64,000 nucleotides of DNA from Talpa occidentalis (lineage: Eukaryota > Chordata > Mammalia > Eulipotyphla > Talpidae), in NCBI RefSeq assembly GCF_014898055.3, contig NW_023604295.1, positions 73,062,301 through 73,126,300 of the forward strand, written 5' to 3'. Positions 23,002 to 33,737 of this stretch are shown here, piece after piece. The position numbers were made by a program, and so were the translations under genes. Every line of letters begins with the position of its first letter. Within the stretch, counting starts at the first letter, position 1. The notes beneath the pieces were generated by a model. The model saw only the letters and a program-made list of their open reading frames with translations, did no database searches and was not told the DNA's origin.

Positions 23002-23056
23002 CACACACACACGCACGCACGCACGCACGCACACACGCACGCACGCACGCGCATGC
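23002..23056. repeat. (CA)/(CACG)n tract, alternating pyrimidine-purine
   Basis: Fifty-five consecutive bases alternate pyrimidine and purine, with ten CpG dinucleotides in the CACG units. Strong Z-DNA candidate. The frames crossing it are repeat artefacts. Confidence 0.95.
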
Positions 23057-25189
23057 TACTAAAAGTTTTTCCAACACTAGACCCCCATTGTATAATTTGG
23101 AAAAGGGAGTGGGGGGATTCAGGTGCCTTCATGTTTTTTGAAGAGTGCTGTGGACCCCAATAAGTCAAAGACTATTTCCTGCCCCAAAGTATTCAATTAA
23201 AAAAAAAAAAAGGTCAAACAGGTTATTAGCCAAAATGAGATTTCAATAGGTTACTTCTGTCCACAGGTTTGCTATCACAGTTTTAACATACCCCAACTTT
23301 ATCTAAATTCTTCAAGGAACACTTTGGAAGGATTAACTGGGGCCCATGCTGTAAGAAGAGACATTACCCAGCTCTTCCGTACACACACACCATATGGATC
23401 TCTAAGTTCAATATGCCTATTGGAACTAAGGCCATAAATAAGAGTTAAACACTATTCTCTAAAAAAGCAGATGAGTCTTGTTTGTGAATGGAGTCTTTGG
23501 CCTTGACCTACTTCATCCCCTCTCCCAGGCATTTCCTTCACCCATCCTGGGAAGTTCACCTCCCTCTGTGGCCCACACATACACAGCCCCTTTGTCCCAA
23601 AAATGAGAGCAAGTGCATTAGGATCATGATGAGAAATAGTGGCTAAAGATCTGGTTGTTGCAGAGAAAACAAAAGATTTGGAACTCACTGGTTTCCATCA
23701 AGGAAAACAGTAAAAGCAGCTCTCAATGACCTTCAATGCATTAATATGTTACACCGAATTGTTTTCCCTTATAGCTTCAGAAACACAACCATTAAAAAGC
23801 TCATCTCGTTGGGCTCTTTTAGCGATATAATTTTGCCAAAGAAGAACTCATATTTGCTATTAACTTTCTTATAGGATATGCAGTATTATCTTTAAAAATC
23901 ATTACTATATTTGGTAAGTTGAAAAATCAATAAACCCTACAAATATACAATATTTTACTCCAGAGAATAGGACTTCTCTTCCTTACCATGACTAATTCAA
24001 GGTATTCTTATTAAGTTTTCTTCAATGTAAATTCTGATGCTGACAAGGCAACATTCTCCTTGGCTTAGGTAGGTCAGAAAATGACTTAATCATTCTATAA
24101 AAATGTCATTATAAATTGAATTACTTCTCAGTTATGTATTGAGTCTTGTGAATTTACTAGAGGGTAGAGGGGGGAACTTGCATTAGAACAGTAATTTAAT
24201 TACTTTTCCTGTAACTGAAGGTTTGAGTTCATGATATTCGTCTTAGTGTAATGTTTTTTCCTCTATTGCTGTTCCTTGAAACTTAAAGGTTAATTCACTT
24301 AAAATATGGCTGAGCAATACTGTTTCTCCTTAGGAAAATATATTAAATTACTTCTATTTGCTTAAAGATATATAGATATATTATTACATATTTTAGTTTA
24401 AGTCATCTACAAGTTTTTATGATGGAATATGTAATATTTTATTGCATTATCTAATGTTTTCTTGTAAAATATTAGATTTAAAGTTCCATATATCAATCAG
24501 AACACTTTAAAACAGCTTATTCTACTCCATTAAATACACTGTTGGTTTGTTTGCTGATATTTCCTTTTGGTTATTTGTTATCTTCCATGGGATTTTCTAA
24601 TGTCTCCTAGAATTTCACAGATCAGTAATCTGAAATGAGATTTTGATGTTCAAAGCCCAAGTCCTCTGCTAGATATTAAATATTCCATGTGAAGGTCAGG
24701 TTAGGGTTGATTCATAGTGCTTGATACAAACAGCAGCTCTCAGTCTCTTTAAATCATGACTTCTTTATCTTTTCCTCTTTTTATACATAATGGGCACTTT
24801 AACTGAGAAGATCTGTTTTGTGCATTATTGAAGAAAGCCATATTTTTTTTCTAAGAGCTTTGAAAGGCTAGAATGAATCCTGCACTGTGTATTTTCTTTT
24901 TATGGTACTACTTATGTTTAGGACTGTTTATCTCTGAATGTCTAACACCAGATTTTTCCCTGTAAGTTCTCAGTCTGTTGTTTGTTTCTCTTTCTTCAGT
25001 ATGATGCCAACTTTTGTTTTGTTTTGTTTTGGAATATAATATTCTATTGTGATGATAGGAATTAAACTCTATGTGATAATATATTTCCTGTTTATGAAAA
25101 GGAAATTATCATTAGCATTTGTTTAGTTTTTCCCTTTCCTAGAGTCAGTTAACAATAACACTCAAATTTGTAGAAAAGGAGTGAGATAT
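23057..25189. other. About 2.1 kb unassigned DNA
   Basis: No gene or firm repeat call. Small oligo-A at 23200-23211 and a (TTTTG)n stretch near 25014-25031. The 78-codon minus frame at 23452-23688 has no recognisable domain. Confidence 0.5.
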
Positions 25190-25372
25190 ACCATAAAGTG
25201 CTCTAGCACAGAAGTCTTAATTGCCACTTATTATGAATGACCTCGGGCAAATCACCAAGATTCTCAAGACATCTTTTTCTCATCTTTGCAAATGAGACCA
25301 CAGCATGTAGCTACCTCAAAGGTTTGAGAGAAATGAGTTAATTAATATAGGAAAGTGCCTTTGAAAAATGTA
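25190..25372 (+). mobile_element. MIR fossil
   Basis: Matches the MIR core in order: 'ttgccacttattatgaatgacctcgggcaaatcacc', 'tttttctcatctttgcaaatgaga', 'ctacctcaaaggtttgagagaaatgagttaatta', 'gaaagtgccttt'. These correspond to the MIR 'cttactagctgtgtgacct..gggcaa', 'cctcatctgtaaaatg' and 'ggattaaatgagttaat' blocks. Confidence 0.8.
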
Positions 25373-26205
25373 AACTAAAACAAACATGTAAGATATTCTA
25401 ATTTTAAAAGTTAAAGAAAATCACAAAACAGACAAATTCTAGATGGCAAAATAATAACTGCTTTTAAATGCAGTTTAATATCTCTGGTTTTCCCCATAGT
25501 TGGTCCAATATTGTTGAAGCTTTTTTGCCTCGGGTTAATTTTGTTCACATTAAAAAGTAGTTTCAGTTGGAATTGCCTCTTTTCTATAAATTGATGCCTG
25601 CCCACATAGTGTGATACAAGTAGATTAATTTCTCTAGGTCTCAATGTCTTCTCAAAAAAAAAAAAAGTGGATTGCACTAGAGAATTTATAAATATTGCTA
25701 TTGATTTCTTGAATGCTTCTAATATCTCTCTGGTCTTCAGCTGGCCCTGTCCCTGAATTGTGATGTGCTGTCTCCAGAACTGAAACTCAAAATGTTGTTC
25801 GCTCTGCTCAAACAATGCCTCCTGTGGTCATCCTGTTGAGTTGGATGCCCTGTCTATAGAGGCAAATGAAATATTAACAATTTCAGAGAGAAATAGACAA
25901 CCAGTCACTTGAAGGTCAGTGACCTTAGAGCACAGTTGAAAGTGAAAGGAAGAGAAAAATGCTTCTGATTTTATGTAAATCTTGCCTAATTTTTTTTATC
26001 TGATTAAAAATCTGACACATATAAATGTGTCCCCAACTCCTCATACAAAGATTCTGCAACTATCTCATTAAAAAGAATTTTCTGATTCATTTATTCTAAG
26101 ATCAACAATATTTGTAAATCTATTATGAGCATAGGAAGTGTTCAATTTTTTTTTTTAAAGCACTATCAATAGGAAAGCACCCATTCTAAATGTGGTTTTG
26201 AGATA
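25373..26205. other. Unassigned DNA with a 134-codon minus-strand open frame
   Basis: The frame at 25411-25815 (minus) encodes no domain I recognise, has a phenylalanine run from oligo-A, and lacks any gene context. In AT-rich DNA of this size one frame of this length is plausible by chance. Confidence 0.5.
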
Positions 26206-26210
26206 CCTGG

Positions 26211-26659
26211 TGTAAGGGCAGGACGGGACACAGTGCAGGTTTTCTGATCCAGCAGACCGGGTAAAAAAGGAGTCCTGGAGCCCTCAGTGGATTTTGCAGA
26301 TTTTTTATTTAGATTTACCATGCACATGGAAGGCAGGGGTGCTGGGGGGCTGGGAGGCTGGCAGCCCTCCCAGCCCTCAACAAGTCTTCACTCTTTCTGG
26401 ACTCTCTGGTGGTCTCTGCTGCTCTCATGGTTCTGCTTCTCTCGGCTTCTCTGTTCTTCTCATGGTTCACTCTGCTTCTGCTGGCGTCCCAGTGATGCCG
26501 CCCTTAAAAGCCCAGTCTTAGCCGGGTAAATCCCATCTATATATGCCCATACTACTCCAGGTGCCCGCCATCAGGCATGCATTCAGGATCGCAGAGTTCC
26601 ATCATCTATCCTATTGGCGGGAGGGCAGAAAAGCCTGATACTTTTTACCTTACCCTACA
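26211..26659 (-). mobile_element. Solo LTR of an endogenous retrovirus
   Basis: A 449-bp GC-richer block begins TGTAAGGG and ends CCCTACA on the plus strand, i.e. TG...CA termini with short inverted ends. On the minus strand the order is LTR-like: CCAAT box (gccaatagg near 26620), TATA-like gcatatatag near 26540, then a poly(A) signal AATAAA near 26310. A 5-bp flank cctgg/tctgg (26206-26210, 26660-26664) is a probable target duplication with one mismatch. No internal viral genes flank it, so it is a recombined solo LTR. The two frames inside are not genes. Family not identified; many CpGs remain, so it is probably not ancient. Confidence 0.8.
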
Positions 26660-26664
26660 TCTGG

Positions 26665-27360
26665 GCATTGCAGTATCTGATGAGTTTCATAACTGCTAAT
26701 TGTTAAGTAATTTTAATTCATTTTAATTTCAAAGTCAATATGTGAATCACTTCCTAAAAAGCATCAAAATGATTTGAAACTTAATAATGTCTGAATACAG
26801 TATCACTCAATTCTTGAAAGATTTGCATGGAGCTTATGCAATTTTTGCATTCTTTTCCAAACCTTCTCTCGTTACACGGATATTTCAGAACTTTCTCCCG
26901 GTTCATTTGATTCTGTTTGGGGACTTTGGAAATCAGTGGAGATATTTTTAGTTATAATGCAATGATCTAATCATTGCTATTTTCTATAGATAACTGGAAT
27001 AACACAGGAGCTTAAGATGCCCTCAAAAACAAACAACATGCATTCAGAGACATGAAAATCTGGTAATTAATTATAGGCATGTATATTTAATCAGGCATAA
27101 TTTCCCACCGTGTTGCATGCATGATCTAAAATATTACTTATTTCTTCTAAGAATCTGTATCAACTCTTTGTTTTTTATTAGTGGTCAAAATAGCTTTCAT
27201 CTCATATGTTTTGTGTCCTAACACATGCTTTGAACAATGCTGGGTATACAGTATATATTCAATAAATAGGAAGAACATTATTATCCTGCAGTTGGCATTC
27301 TGCAATGGAAATCAGATGATTTATGATTAAAAATAATCAAAATTACCAAAATATTGTTCA
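26665..27360. other. Unassigned DNA
   Basis: No gene. 27215-27270 (gaacaatgctgggtatacagtatatattcaataaatagg) resembles the 3' end of MIR or L2, low confidence. Confidence 0.45.
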
Positions 27361-27369
27361 CTCTTCTAG

Positions 27370-27666
27370 TCTTTTTTTTAAAAAACATTTTTATTTTATT
27401 TTTTAGATTTATTTATTTATACAAGCACTGGGTACAGTCAGAAGCATGGGAGGGTGAGAGAATTCACCAGAGCCAGAGCAAGGAGCAGAGCAGGCAGAAA
27501 GACCAAAGTACACTGCTGAGGGGAACAGCGGGCGGCAGGAGAGGTCTGCGAGCCATGTGGGACCCTCCTCCGGTGGCCGGGTTGCAGCCGGGGATCGAAC
27601 CAGCACTGCAGAGGCTGTGGGCAGCTTCGCAACCCAGCGCTCAACCGCTACGCCACCGGGGAGGCC
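27370..27666 (-). mobile_element. tRNA-derived T+ SINE, subfamily A
   Basis: Full length on the minus strand, head at 27666, tail (AAAT)nCT then a mixed T/A tail. An insertion-like variation 'gggttgcagccgggg' sits in the 'gctgctcccc' block. Target duplication ctcttctag at 27361-27369 and 27667-27675. The 111- and 92-codon frames across it are SINE frames. Confidence 0.95.
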
Positions 27667-27675
27667 CTCTTCTAG

Positions 27676-28831
27676 ACTGGTTTTCATAAAAATGCAGTAA
27701 TGTGCTGCATAGTGGGAGGTTAAGATTCAAAGCAGAGTTTATTTAACCATATTCATTAAACTTGTTTAGAAGCTAGGAAGAATTGAATGCTTGCTATGTG
27801 TCCAGATTGTGCTAAGTGTTGAGCAATGGTTAGCTAAAACATATTCTACTATTGTATATAAGGCTAACAACCATTTATAAAATAATGTTTTATAAATTAA
27901 TATGTAATTTTAAAATGACATCTGCTATAATAGGAACAAGAAAATATAATAGGAAATTCAAGACTGCTCCTAACTAAAATTATACTGCATATGATCATGC
28001 AGGGAATGAATTTAAGTATAGTGAAATTCTGAATTTCTAAAATTGCCCTTAATAAAAAAAGCTCCAAAACCCAGCAGCTTCTTCAGTCAGGACGCAGTCT
28101 GTAGACTAACTTTGAAGTAAACAAGAGATCACATTTTAAAATGAGCATAAACAAAAACTTAAAAAAGAAAGGTATTTAAACTACAGCAAGTGAGATTTAA
28201 TTCAGCTGTAAATATTGTTAACTACTGAAATTTGGCTGCCTTCCTGGAAAAAGTAAACTAGCACCAGCCATAACCCAGGGTCTGTTGAACTAGTTCTTTC
28301 AGAAGAAAAAAGAAATGTAGGTGATTCTAGGTTTAAATGTGCGATTGACTGCCTGATAGAAAGAATCCCCCTAAAGTAACATTTTATCTTTTTTTTTGTA
28401 ATAAATTAGGTGGCTTTCCCTGGATGTAGAAGAAGCTTTGGCTAAGGACTTACTAATATCTTATTAAATATACTTATGCACATATACATCCTATGCTTTG
28501 AGAAAAATATTGCCAGTTTCTTCAAATAGGTATTCTTTTCAGGAATATCTTACAACATGTATTCTGTTTTATCATCTTCTTTCTTAAATCTTTGGATACT
28601 AAGAAAAGTAAACCGAACTAAAGCACATTTATCATGAATCACAGATTATTTACAGAATAGGAGGATACTGTATAATTCACTTGACCAGTCTCCCACAAAA
28701 TCCATGGCAAATGCAAGTTTATTCATTTTGTTGAGCAGAATTGCCTTCGCTTCATTGATAATCCTGAATGTATCTTCTTAGAGAGATAATTTAAAAATGA
28801 TACCTGATGCTTCATTTTGCTTTGTTATATG
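27676..28831. other. Unassigned DNA
   Basis: No gene or repeat recognised. Confidence 0.5.
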
Positions 28832-28844
28832 AATACAAATTTTA

Positions 28845-29118
28845 TTTTATTTTTTAAAATATTTATTTATTTATTTATTTATACAAGCACTGGGTACAGT
28901 CAGAAGCACGGGAGGGTGAGAGAATTCAGAGCCAGAGTGGGGAGCAGAACAGGCAGACCGACGAAATATACTGCTGAGGGGAGCAGCGGTTTCGGCAGGA
29001 GAGGTCTGCACGCCATCTGGGACCCTCGCCGGCTGGCTGGGGATCAAACCTGTGCTGCAGAAGCTGTGGGCAGCTTCACAGCCCAGCGCTCAACTGCTGC
29101 TCTACCAGGGAGGCTCTA
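28845..29118 (-). mobile_element. tRNA-derived T+ SINE, intermediate subfamily
   Basis: The head is A-like (gcgctgggctgtg) but the body carries 'tatttcgtcggtctgcctgttctgctcc' and lacks the A-type 'gctgctcccc' block, so it sits between subfamilies A and B. Target duplication aatacaaatttta at 28832-28844 and 29119-29131. Confidence 0.95.
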
Positions 29119-29304
29119 AATACAAATTTTAATCATACCATAACTTCTGAAAATTCTCTTTTGCAGTGATAGAAAACCATAATGTATATTTTCATGGAAA
29201 TTGGTTTTCTTTAAATATTATAAAAGTGTTGATCTCCTTGCTTGTATCCTATTGAGCAATGACAGTTCACAGGGAATGTATCTTTGTTATAATGTATATT
29301 GATT

Positions 29305-29662
29305 TCTATTACTTCCATACTAAGTACCATCTAGTGGGTAGCTTAAACAACAGAAATTTATTATCTATAATTCTGGAGCTAAAAGTACAATATAAAATCA
29401 AAATAGCAACAGAATTGGTTTCTTCTAAGATTGCTCTGTCCTGTACTTGTGTATGACCATCTCCTTACCTTCAGATGGTTTTCTCTGATTCTGCATCCAA
29501 ATTTTTTCTTCTTATATGGACACTAGTTATATGAATTATGACTAATCCATTACTACTAATGACCTTATTCATTCATTTTAAAAGACTTTATCTCCAAATA
29601 TAGTCACATTCTTTGGCCACGGGAGTTACAGTTTTGAAGGGGACACAGTTCAACCCATAACA
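29305..29662 (-). mobile_element. MaLR/MLT1-like LTR fossil
   Basis: The plus strand reads 'cttaaacaacagaaatttattatc', 'ttctggagctaaaagt', 'ctccaaatatagtcacattct' and ends 'gttcaacccataaca' at 29662, i.e. the minus strand begins tgttatgggttgaac, the typical MLT1 start. No coding capacity. Confidence 0.75.
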
Positions 29663-29712
29663 AAAGGGTTTTGACAAAGCACCTTCATGAGTATTACTGA
29701 AACATAATTTTT

Positions 29713-29931
29713 TATATTTTTATATTTTATATTATTTTATATGATTCTTCCATCATTTTTCAGTTTTCACAATGTATGCATTTTCATTTTGGTTATTTTC
29801 CCCATACAATACCACCCCCCTTATTTTGGCTCTAATCACTCCTCTCCTCCCCACCAACCATTAGCTATGGAAACAATCCAAATGCCCAAAAATAGATGAC
29901 TGGATCAAGAAGATGTGGTACATATACACAA
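29713..29931 (-). mobile_element. LINE-1 3' fragment with 5' inversion
   Basis: 29713-29867 is an L1 3' UTR in minus orientation (A/T-rich tail, then the C-rich 'ttccccatacaataccacccc' block). 29868-29931 is ORF2 sequence in plus orientation (agctatggaaacaatccaaa, agatgactggatcaagaaga). A perfect 15-bp target duplication tgaaacataattttt flanks the whole at 29698-29712 and 29932-29946. This is the product expected from twin priming. Confidence 0.85.
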
Positions 29932-29946
29932 TGAAACATAATTTTT

Positions 29947-30530
29947 AAAGAAACAGTGAAGATTGGTGAGTCCATGACACCACCAGCTTACCCCACAGAA
30001 TGTTGTTAAAAGGGGACTAAAATGTGCATATTAATAGTTTTGCATAGTTGAAATGTTAAGAAGCCAGAAATGCAATGAACTGATAAAGTGCAATGAAGGG
30101 AACACCCAAGCCCATGCTATACTTCTCACCCTCAAAACACAAGGATGCCCATTGAAGATCTTGCTGAAGGCTCTAAAGTCCTGCAGGAATGTATATCCAT
30201 TGCTCCCGCCCTCCCTTCCTTGTAGATTGCTGTTTACATATTTGCAGAGAGAGCTAAGCAAGTGAGCTTTCATCTGACTCCCCCCCAAACCCAAGTAATC
30301 TGCATACTATGCATATTTGGAGAGCAAATATGACTAGAAATCCTTAAAATATAGCTTAAGTGTACCTAGCCAACTGCTAATTCATAATCCACTGGTAGGT
30401 TTAAGATGATCAGTTACTGTTTAGTGAAGTCCTCTCCCTGCACAGCCCCTCCAGGAAAGCCTGCTCCTGTGCCCCTGGGGTACCTACAGGTTAGTTCAGA
30501 AATTCAGGGATCCAGTTAGGTGGTTGCTTC
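29947..30530. other. Unassigned DNA
   Basis: No gene or repeat recognised. Overlapping 70- and 87-codon frames on opposite strands at 30031-30294 show no domain. Confidence 0.5.
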
Positions 30531-30546
30531 TGAGCGGCATTTTTTA

Positions 30547-30808
30547 AAATGTTTATTTATTTATGCATATAAGAACTGGGGTACAGGCCAGAGGTGCAGG
30601 GGAGGGGTGAGAGGATTCACCAGAGACAGAGTGGGGAACAGAACAGACAGATCACTGAAATACACTGCTGAGGGGAGCAGAGGGCGAGTCAGGAGAGGTC
30701 TGCTGTGCCATGTGGGTTGCTCCCTGGCTGGGGATCAAACTCATACTGCAGTGGCTGCAGATAGCTTCATAAGTTGTGTCTTAACCCCTTCTGCCACCAG
30801 GGAGGCCC
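30547..30808 (-). mobile_element. tRNA-derived T+ SINE, subfamily B
   Basis: Minus strand, head at 30808. It has B-type 'ctgttctgttccccactctgtctctgg' and 'ggcctgtaccccagttctt' blocks, but a diverged tRNA-related part. Target duplication tgagcggcatttttt (one mismatch) at 30531-30546 and 30809-30824. It abuts the L1 3' end that starts at about 30825. Confidence 0.9.
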
Positions 30809-30824
30809 TGAGCTGCATTTTTTT

Positions 30825-31266
30825 TTAATAATAAATTTTATTTTTATATTCCCCATACATTAGCAACCCCCCCATTCTGTCCCCAATCCCTCACCTCCTG
30901 CCCCCCACTCCCCATAGAGTGTCTCTGGTTCATAGTATTTTGTTGCTTTTGATTTTCACTTTCTTATAGTTATTCATTTTCCTGGTCCCTTATTTAAGTT
31001 TTCTAGATTCCTGCTATGAGTGAGACCATCCGGTATTTTTCTTTTTCTTTCTGGCTTATTTCGCTGAGCATGATCCCTTCCAGCGCCATCCATGTTGCTG
31101 CAAATTGCATGTGTTTATCTTTTTTGAATGCTGAGTAATATTCCATGGTGTGTATGTACCACATCTTCTTGATCCAGTCATCTATTTTTGGGCATTTGGG
31201 CTGTTTCCAAAGCTTAGCTATTGTAAATAGAGCTGCTGTAAACATAGGGGTGCAGGCCCACTTCCA
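30825..31266 (-). mobile_element. LINE-1 3' end with intact ORF2 C-terminal fragment
   Basis: Minus strand. The 80-codon frame at 31003-31245 is uninterrupted L1 ORF2 C-terminus, including KLWKQPKCPKIDDWIKKMWY, MEYYSAFKK and ISQKEKEKYRMVS. It is followed by the C-rich 3' UTR (about 30850-31002) and an A-rich tail. The element is 5'-truncated at about 31266, so it cannot be active. Lack of stops in the fragment suggests it is among the younger L1 copies here. Confidence 0.9.
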
Positions 31267-31889
31267 AGCTGTTACAGTAGATCACAAATGATTCTATCTT
31301 AATTTTGTACACTTCCCCCACTTTCTTTTCCCTTGTCTTTTAACAAACTGATTAATGCTCTCTAAACATTCTTACAGGAGGCATGGTCTATTGTGAGTAT
31401 TTATCTCATTATGTAAAACAGTGCCACATCTCCAGAGAAGCACTAAAAGCATCAGTTGATTGATTAGCGAGCGGACTGGCTCTCTGAGAATGGGGAATGC
31501 TGCATGAAGTACTAGCACTGGAAACTCAGTTGACACAAAATTGTCTTGTAGCAGCAGCGTCTGAATTCTTTAATTTTCAGATGCAGGGCTTAAAGATTTG
31601 GTGAATCAGTAACAAAGTCATAATTTCATGTTTTCAGTTACCTGAACTATAAGTTGCACAAATGTCTCCACGATTCTTAAAATTCATCCCACTTAAAACC
31701 AAACTCACTGATTTCTTTTAAAAATGACTTCATTATTTTTTCCATAGCATTTCTTTGACACTGAGTGTTGACATCTTACGGATTACATCTAACCCTTTTC
31801 CTTGTTCCCACTTTCAGTCTATTGATAAATTCTAATTACTCTGTCTTCAGTGTATTTGCATTCTTTTCTCATGCTACTATGCTGGGTGA
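31267..31889. other. Unassigned DNA, possible conserved non-coding patch
   Basis: No gene. 31440-31640 has a PBX/HOX-like TGATTGATTA at 31457-31466, CpG-containing 'gcgagcgg' and no repeat features I recognise. Confidence 0.45.
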
Positions 31890-32525
31890 TGATCTTATTA
31901 CCTGCCATCAATATATTCAATTTTCTAATTAATATCTCTCTCTCTAGTCTCCCTCTATTTAAGATTTTCCTCACTGCCATGAGACTGTTTTTTAAATAAA
32001 ACTTTTTCTGATCATGAAATATCTACACTCTTACCATGTTAAGAATAGTCATGTAATAATGACAATCATAAAAATAAAACCCTGTGTAACTTTTTTTGTC
32101 TTAATAAAATGCCTAGTCTACATTTACTTGGCGCATTCTGCAAGCTCTTTCAGTCTGAACACTAGCCCTCTTACTCTACTAAGAGTAAGGGTTTTGTTCT
32201 AACTTGAGTCACTACTAATCACCAATTGCCTCTCCTGTGTTCATCCCTTTGTATATTAGCACACACCACTCATGGTCTGAAATGTCCTCTCTTACCTATA
32301 CAAACCTGCAGTGTTCATTCTTTAAGAACATACCTGAAATACCATCTCTCCCCTGAAGCTGTTTCTTACAATCACAACTACAGATATTCCCATGATTCTG
32401 TGAAACCCCCCCACATATGCATTACTTACAGTGTCATGTCTTGTTTAATTGTCATTTGTCTGCCTGTGTGATCTAATCAACTAGAAAATAAATCAGTGGA
32501 AGGAAGTCTGCCTCCTTCCTTACAG
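31890..32525 (+). mobile_element. L2 LINE fossil
   Basis: Order of blocks follows L2: 'gagactgttttttaaataaaactttttctgatcatg', 'cacaccactcatg', 'cagtgttcattctttaagaac', 'cctgaaataccatctctcccctgaagctgtttctta'. Then comes the 'tgtcatgtcttgtttaattgtcatttgtctgcctgtgtgatc' region that precedes the L2 3' end. Old, non-coding. Confidence 0.65.
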
Positions 32526-33295
32526 CCCCTTTTATGCCTTTTCTCTCAAAAGATTATTGATGATCAAGATTTTGCCAAGTATTCTGAACTAGACAACTGT
32601 CTTTGTTATTAAGCAATCCTTTCAATTTTCTTTCAAGTCACAAATGTTGTATGCTTGGTAAAGCCTCCATCACTTCCCCCCCTTTCTGTCTCCTTTTCCT
32701 CCTCCTCCTGTTCCTTCTCTTGTTCTCCTCTGTCCCCAACCCTCCTCTCCCCTTCCCCTATTGTTTTTCCTATAGAAGATTGAAAAAAAGACCTGAACAG
32801 AACAAGAAAGTCAATTAGAGTATATCAAAAAATGTGAGAAATTAAAAGGCTTTTGTCTATAGATGAATTATTCAATTAAAGATGACTTCTTTATGCAGCA
32901 GTTCACACTAATTGTACCTCCACCATGAATTACACAGGAGTTTATTTCAGCATATGTAAGAAATTAATTGTCAGGAGATTGAATCCCCAAAATGGTATTA
33001 TAGGAAGGTACTCATAGCACCTATAAAATATTTTAAAAGCTCTGAACTGGAATGAACCTCCTATTACAATCATATAACAGTTTATTTTACTGACTATAGA
33101 AAGTTATACCAGAACTTTAGATGTTCTACCAAGCATTTCCTGCACATACAAGTACACACACACACATGCACACACACCCCTACACACATACTTTTCAAGA
33201 TAAAGATGCACACATATAACTATTGTTACTTTTTTTTTCCTAACTAAAGAGTTTGTGTATTTTTCTATTCCATTACTTTTTAATATCTATATATT
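32526..33295. other. Unassigned DNA with a pyrimidine-rich stretch
   Basis: No gene. 32675-32770 is strongly pyrimidine-rich. A loose CA-rich stretch lies at about 33150-33190. Confidence 0.5.
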
Positions 33296-33562
33296 TAAAG
33301 ATTTATTTATTTATGCATACAAGAGCTGGGGCACAGGCCAGAGATGCGGGGGTTGAGAGGATTCACCAAAGATAGAGTGGGGAATAGAATCGGCAGACCG
33401 ACCGCAATACACTGCCGAGTGGAGCGGCAGGCGAGACAGGGGAGGTGTGCCTCCCCATGTGGGATTTTTCCCTGGCCAGCCGGGAAATCGAACTCATGCT
33501 GCAGTGGCTGCGGACTGCCTCACAGTGTGGAGCTTACCCCCATGTGCCACCAGGGAGGCCCT
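33296..33562 (-). mobile_element. tRNA-derived T+ SINE, subfamily B
   Basis: Minus strand. It has B-type 'ggcctgtgccccagctcttgtatgcataaataaataaatctt' and 'attctattccccactct' blocks, and a tail with AATAAATCTTT. The tRNA-related head is diverged (ctccacactgtgaggc). No convincing target duplication. Confidence 0.85.
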
Positions 33563-33640
33563 CTAATGAAATTTTTTAAAACTTTAACATATTTAATGTT
33601 ATTTGGAGTTTAGGGTTTTTTTTAAACAGTTTATGTATGA

Positions 33641-33706
33641 CTATAGTTCTTTTTTTTATTTTTATATTCTCCATACAATTGCACCAATATCTAGTTTTTT
33701 AAAGAT

Positions 33707-33737
<31 letters not shown>

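Noticed and set aside
22999..23056. CRISPR-like or array structure from regular CACG spacing
   Set aside because: It is a simple-sequence microsatellite in a mammalian context.
25411..25815. 134-codon open frame on the minus strand
   Set aside because: No recognisable domain, a homopolymer-encoded phenylalanine run and no gene context. A frame of this length is plausible by chance in 64 kb of AT-rich DNA read in six frames.
31003..31245. 80-codon intact ORF2 frame as a functional reverse transcriptase gene
   Set aside because: It is only the C-terminal tail of L1 ORF2; the endonuclease and reverse transcriptase parts are missing.
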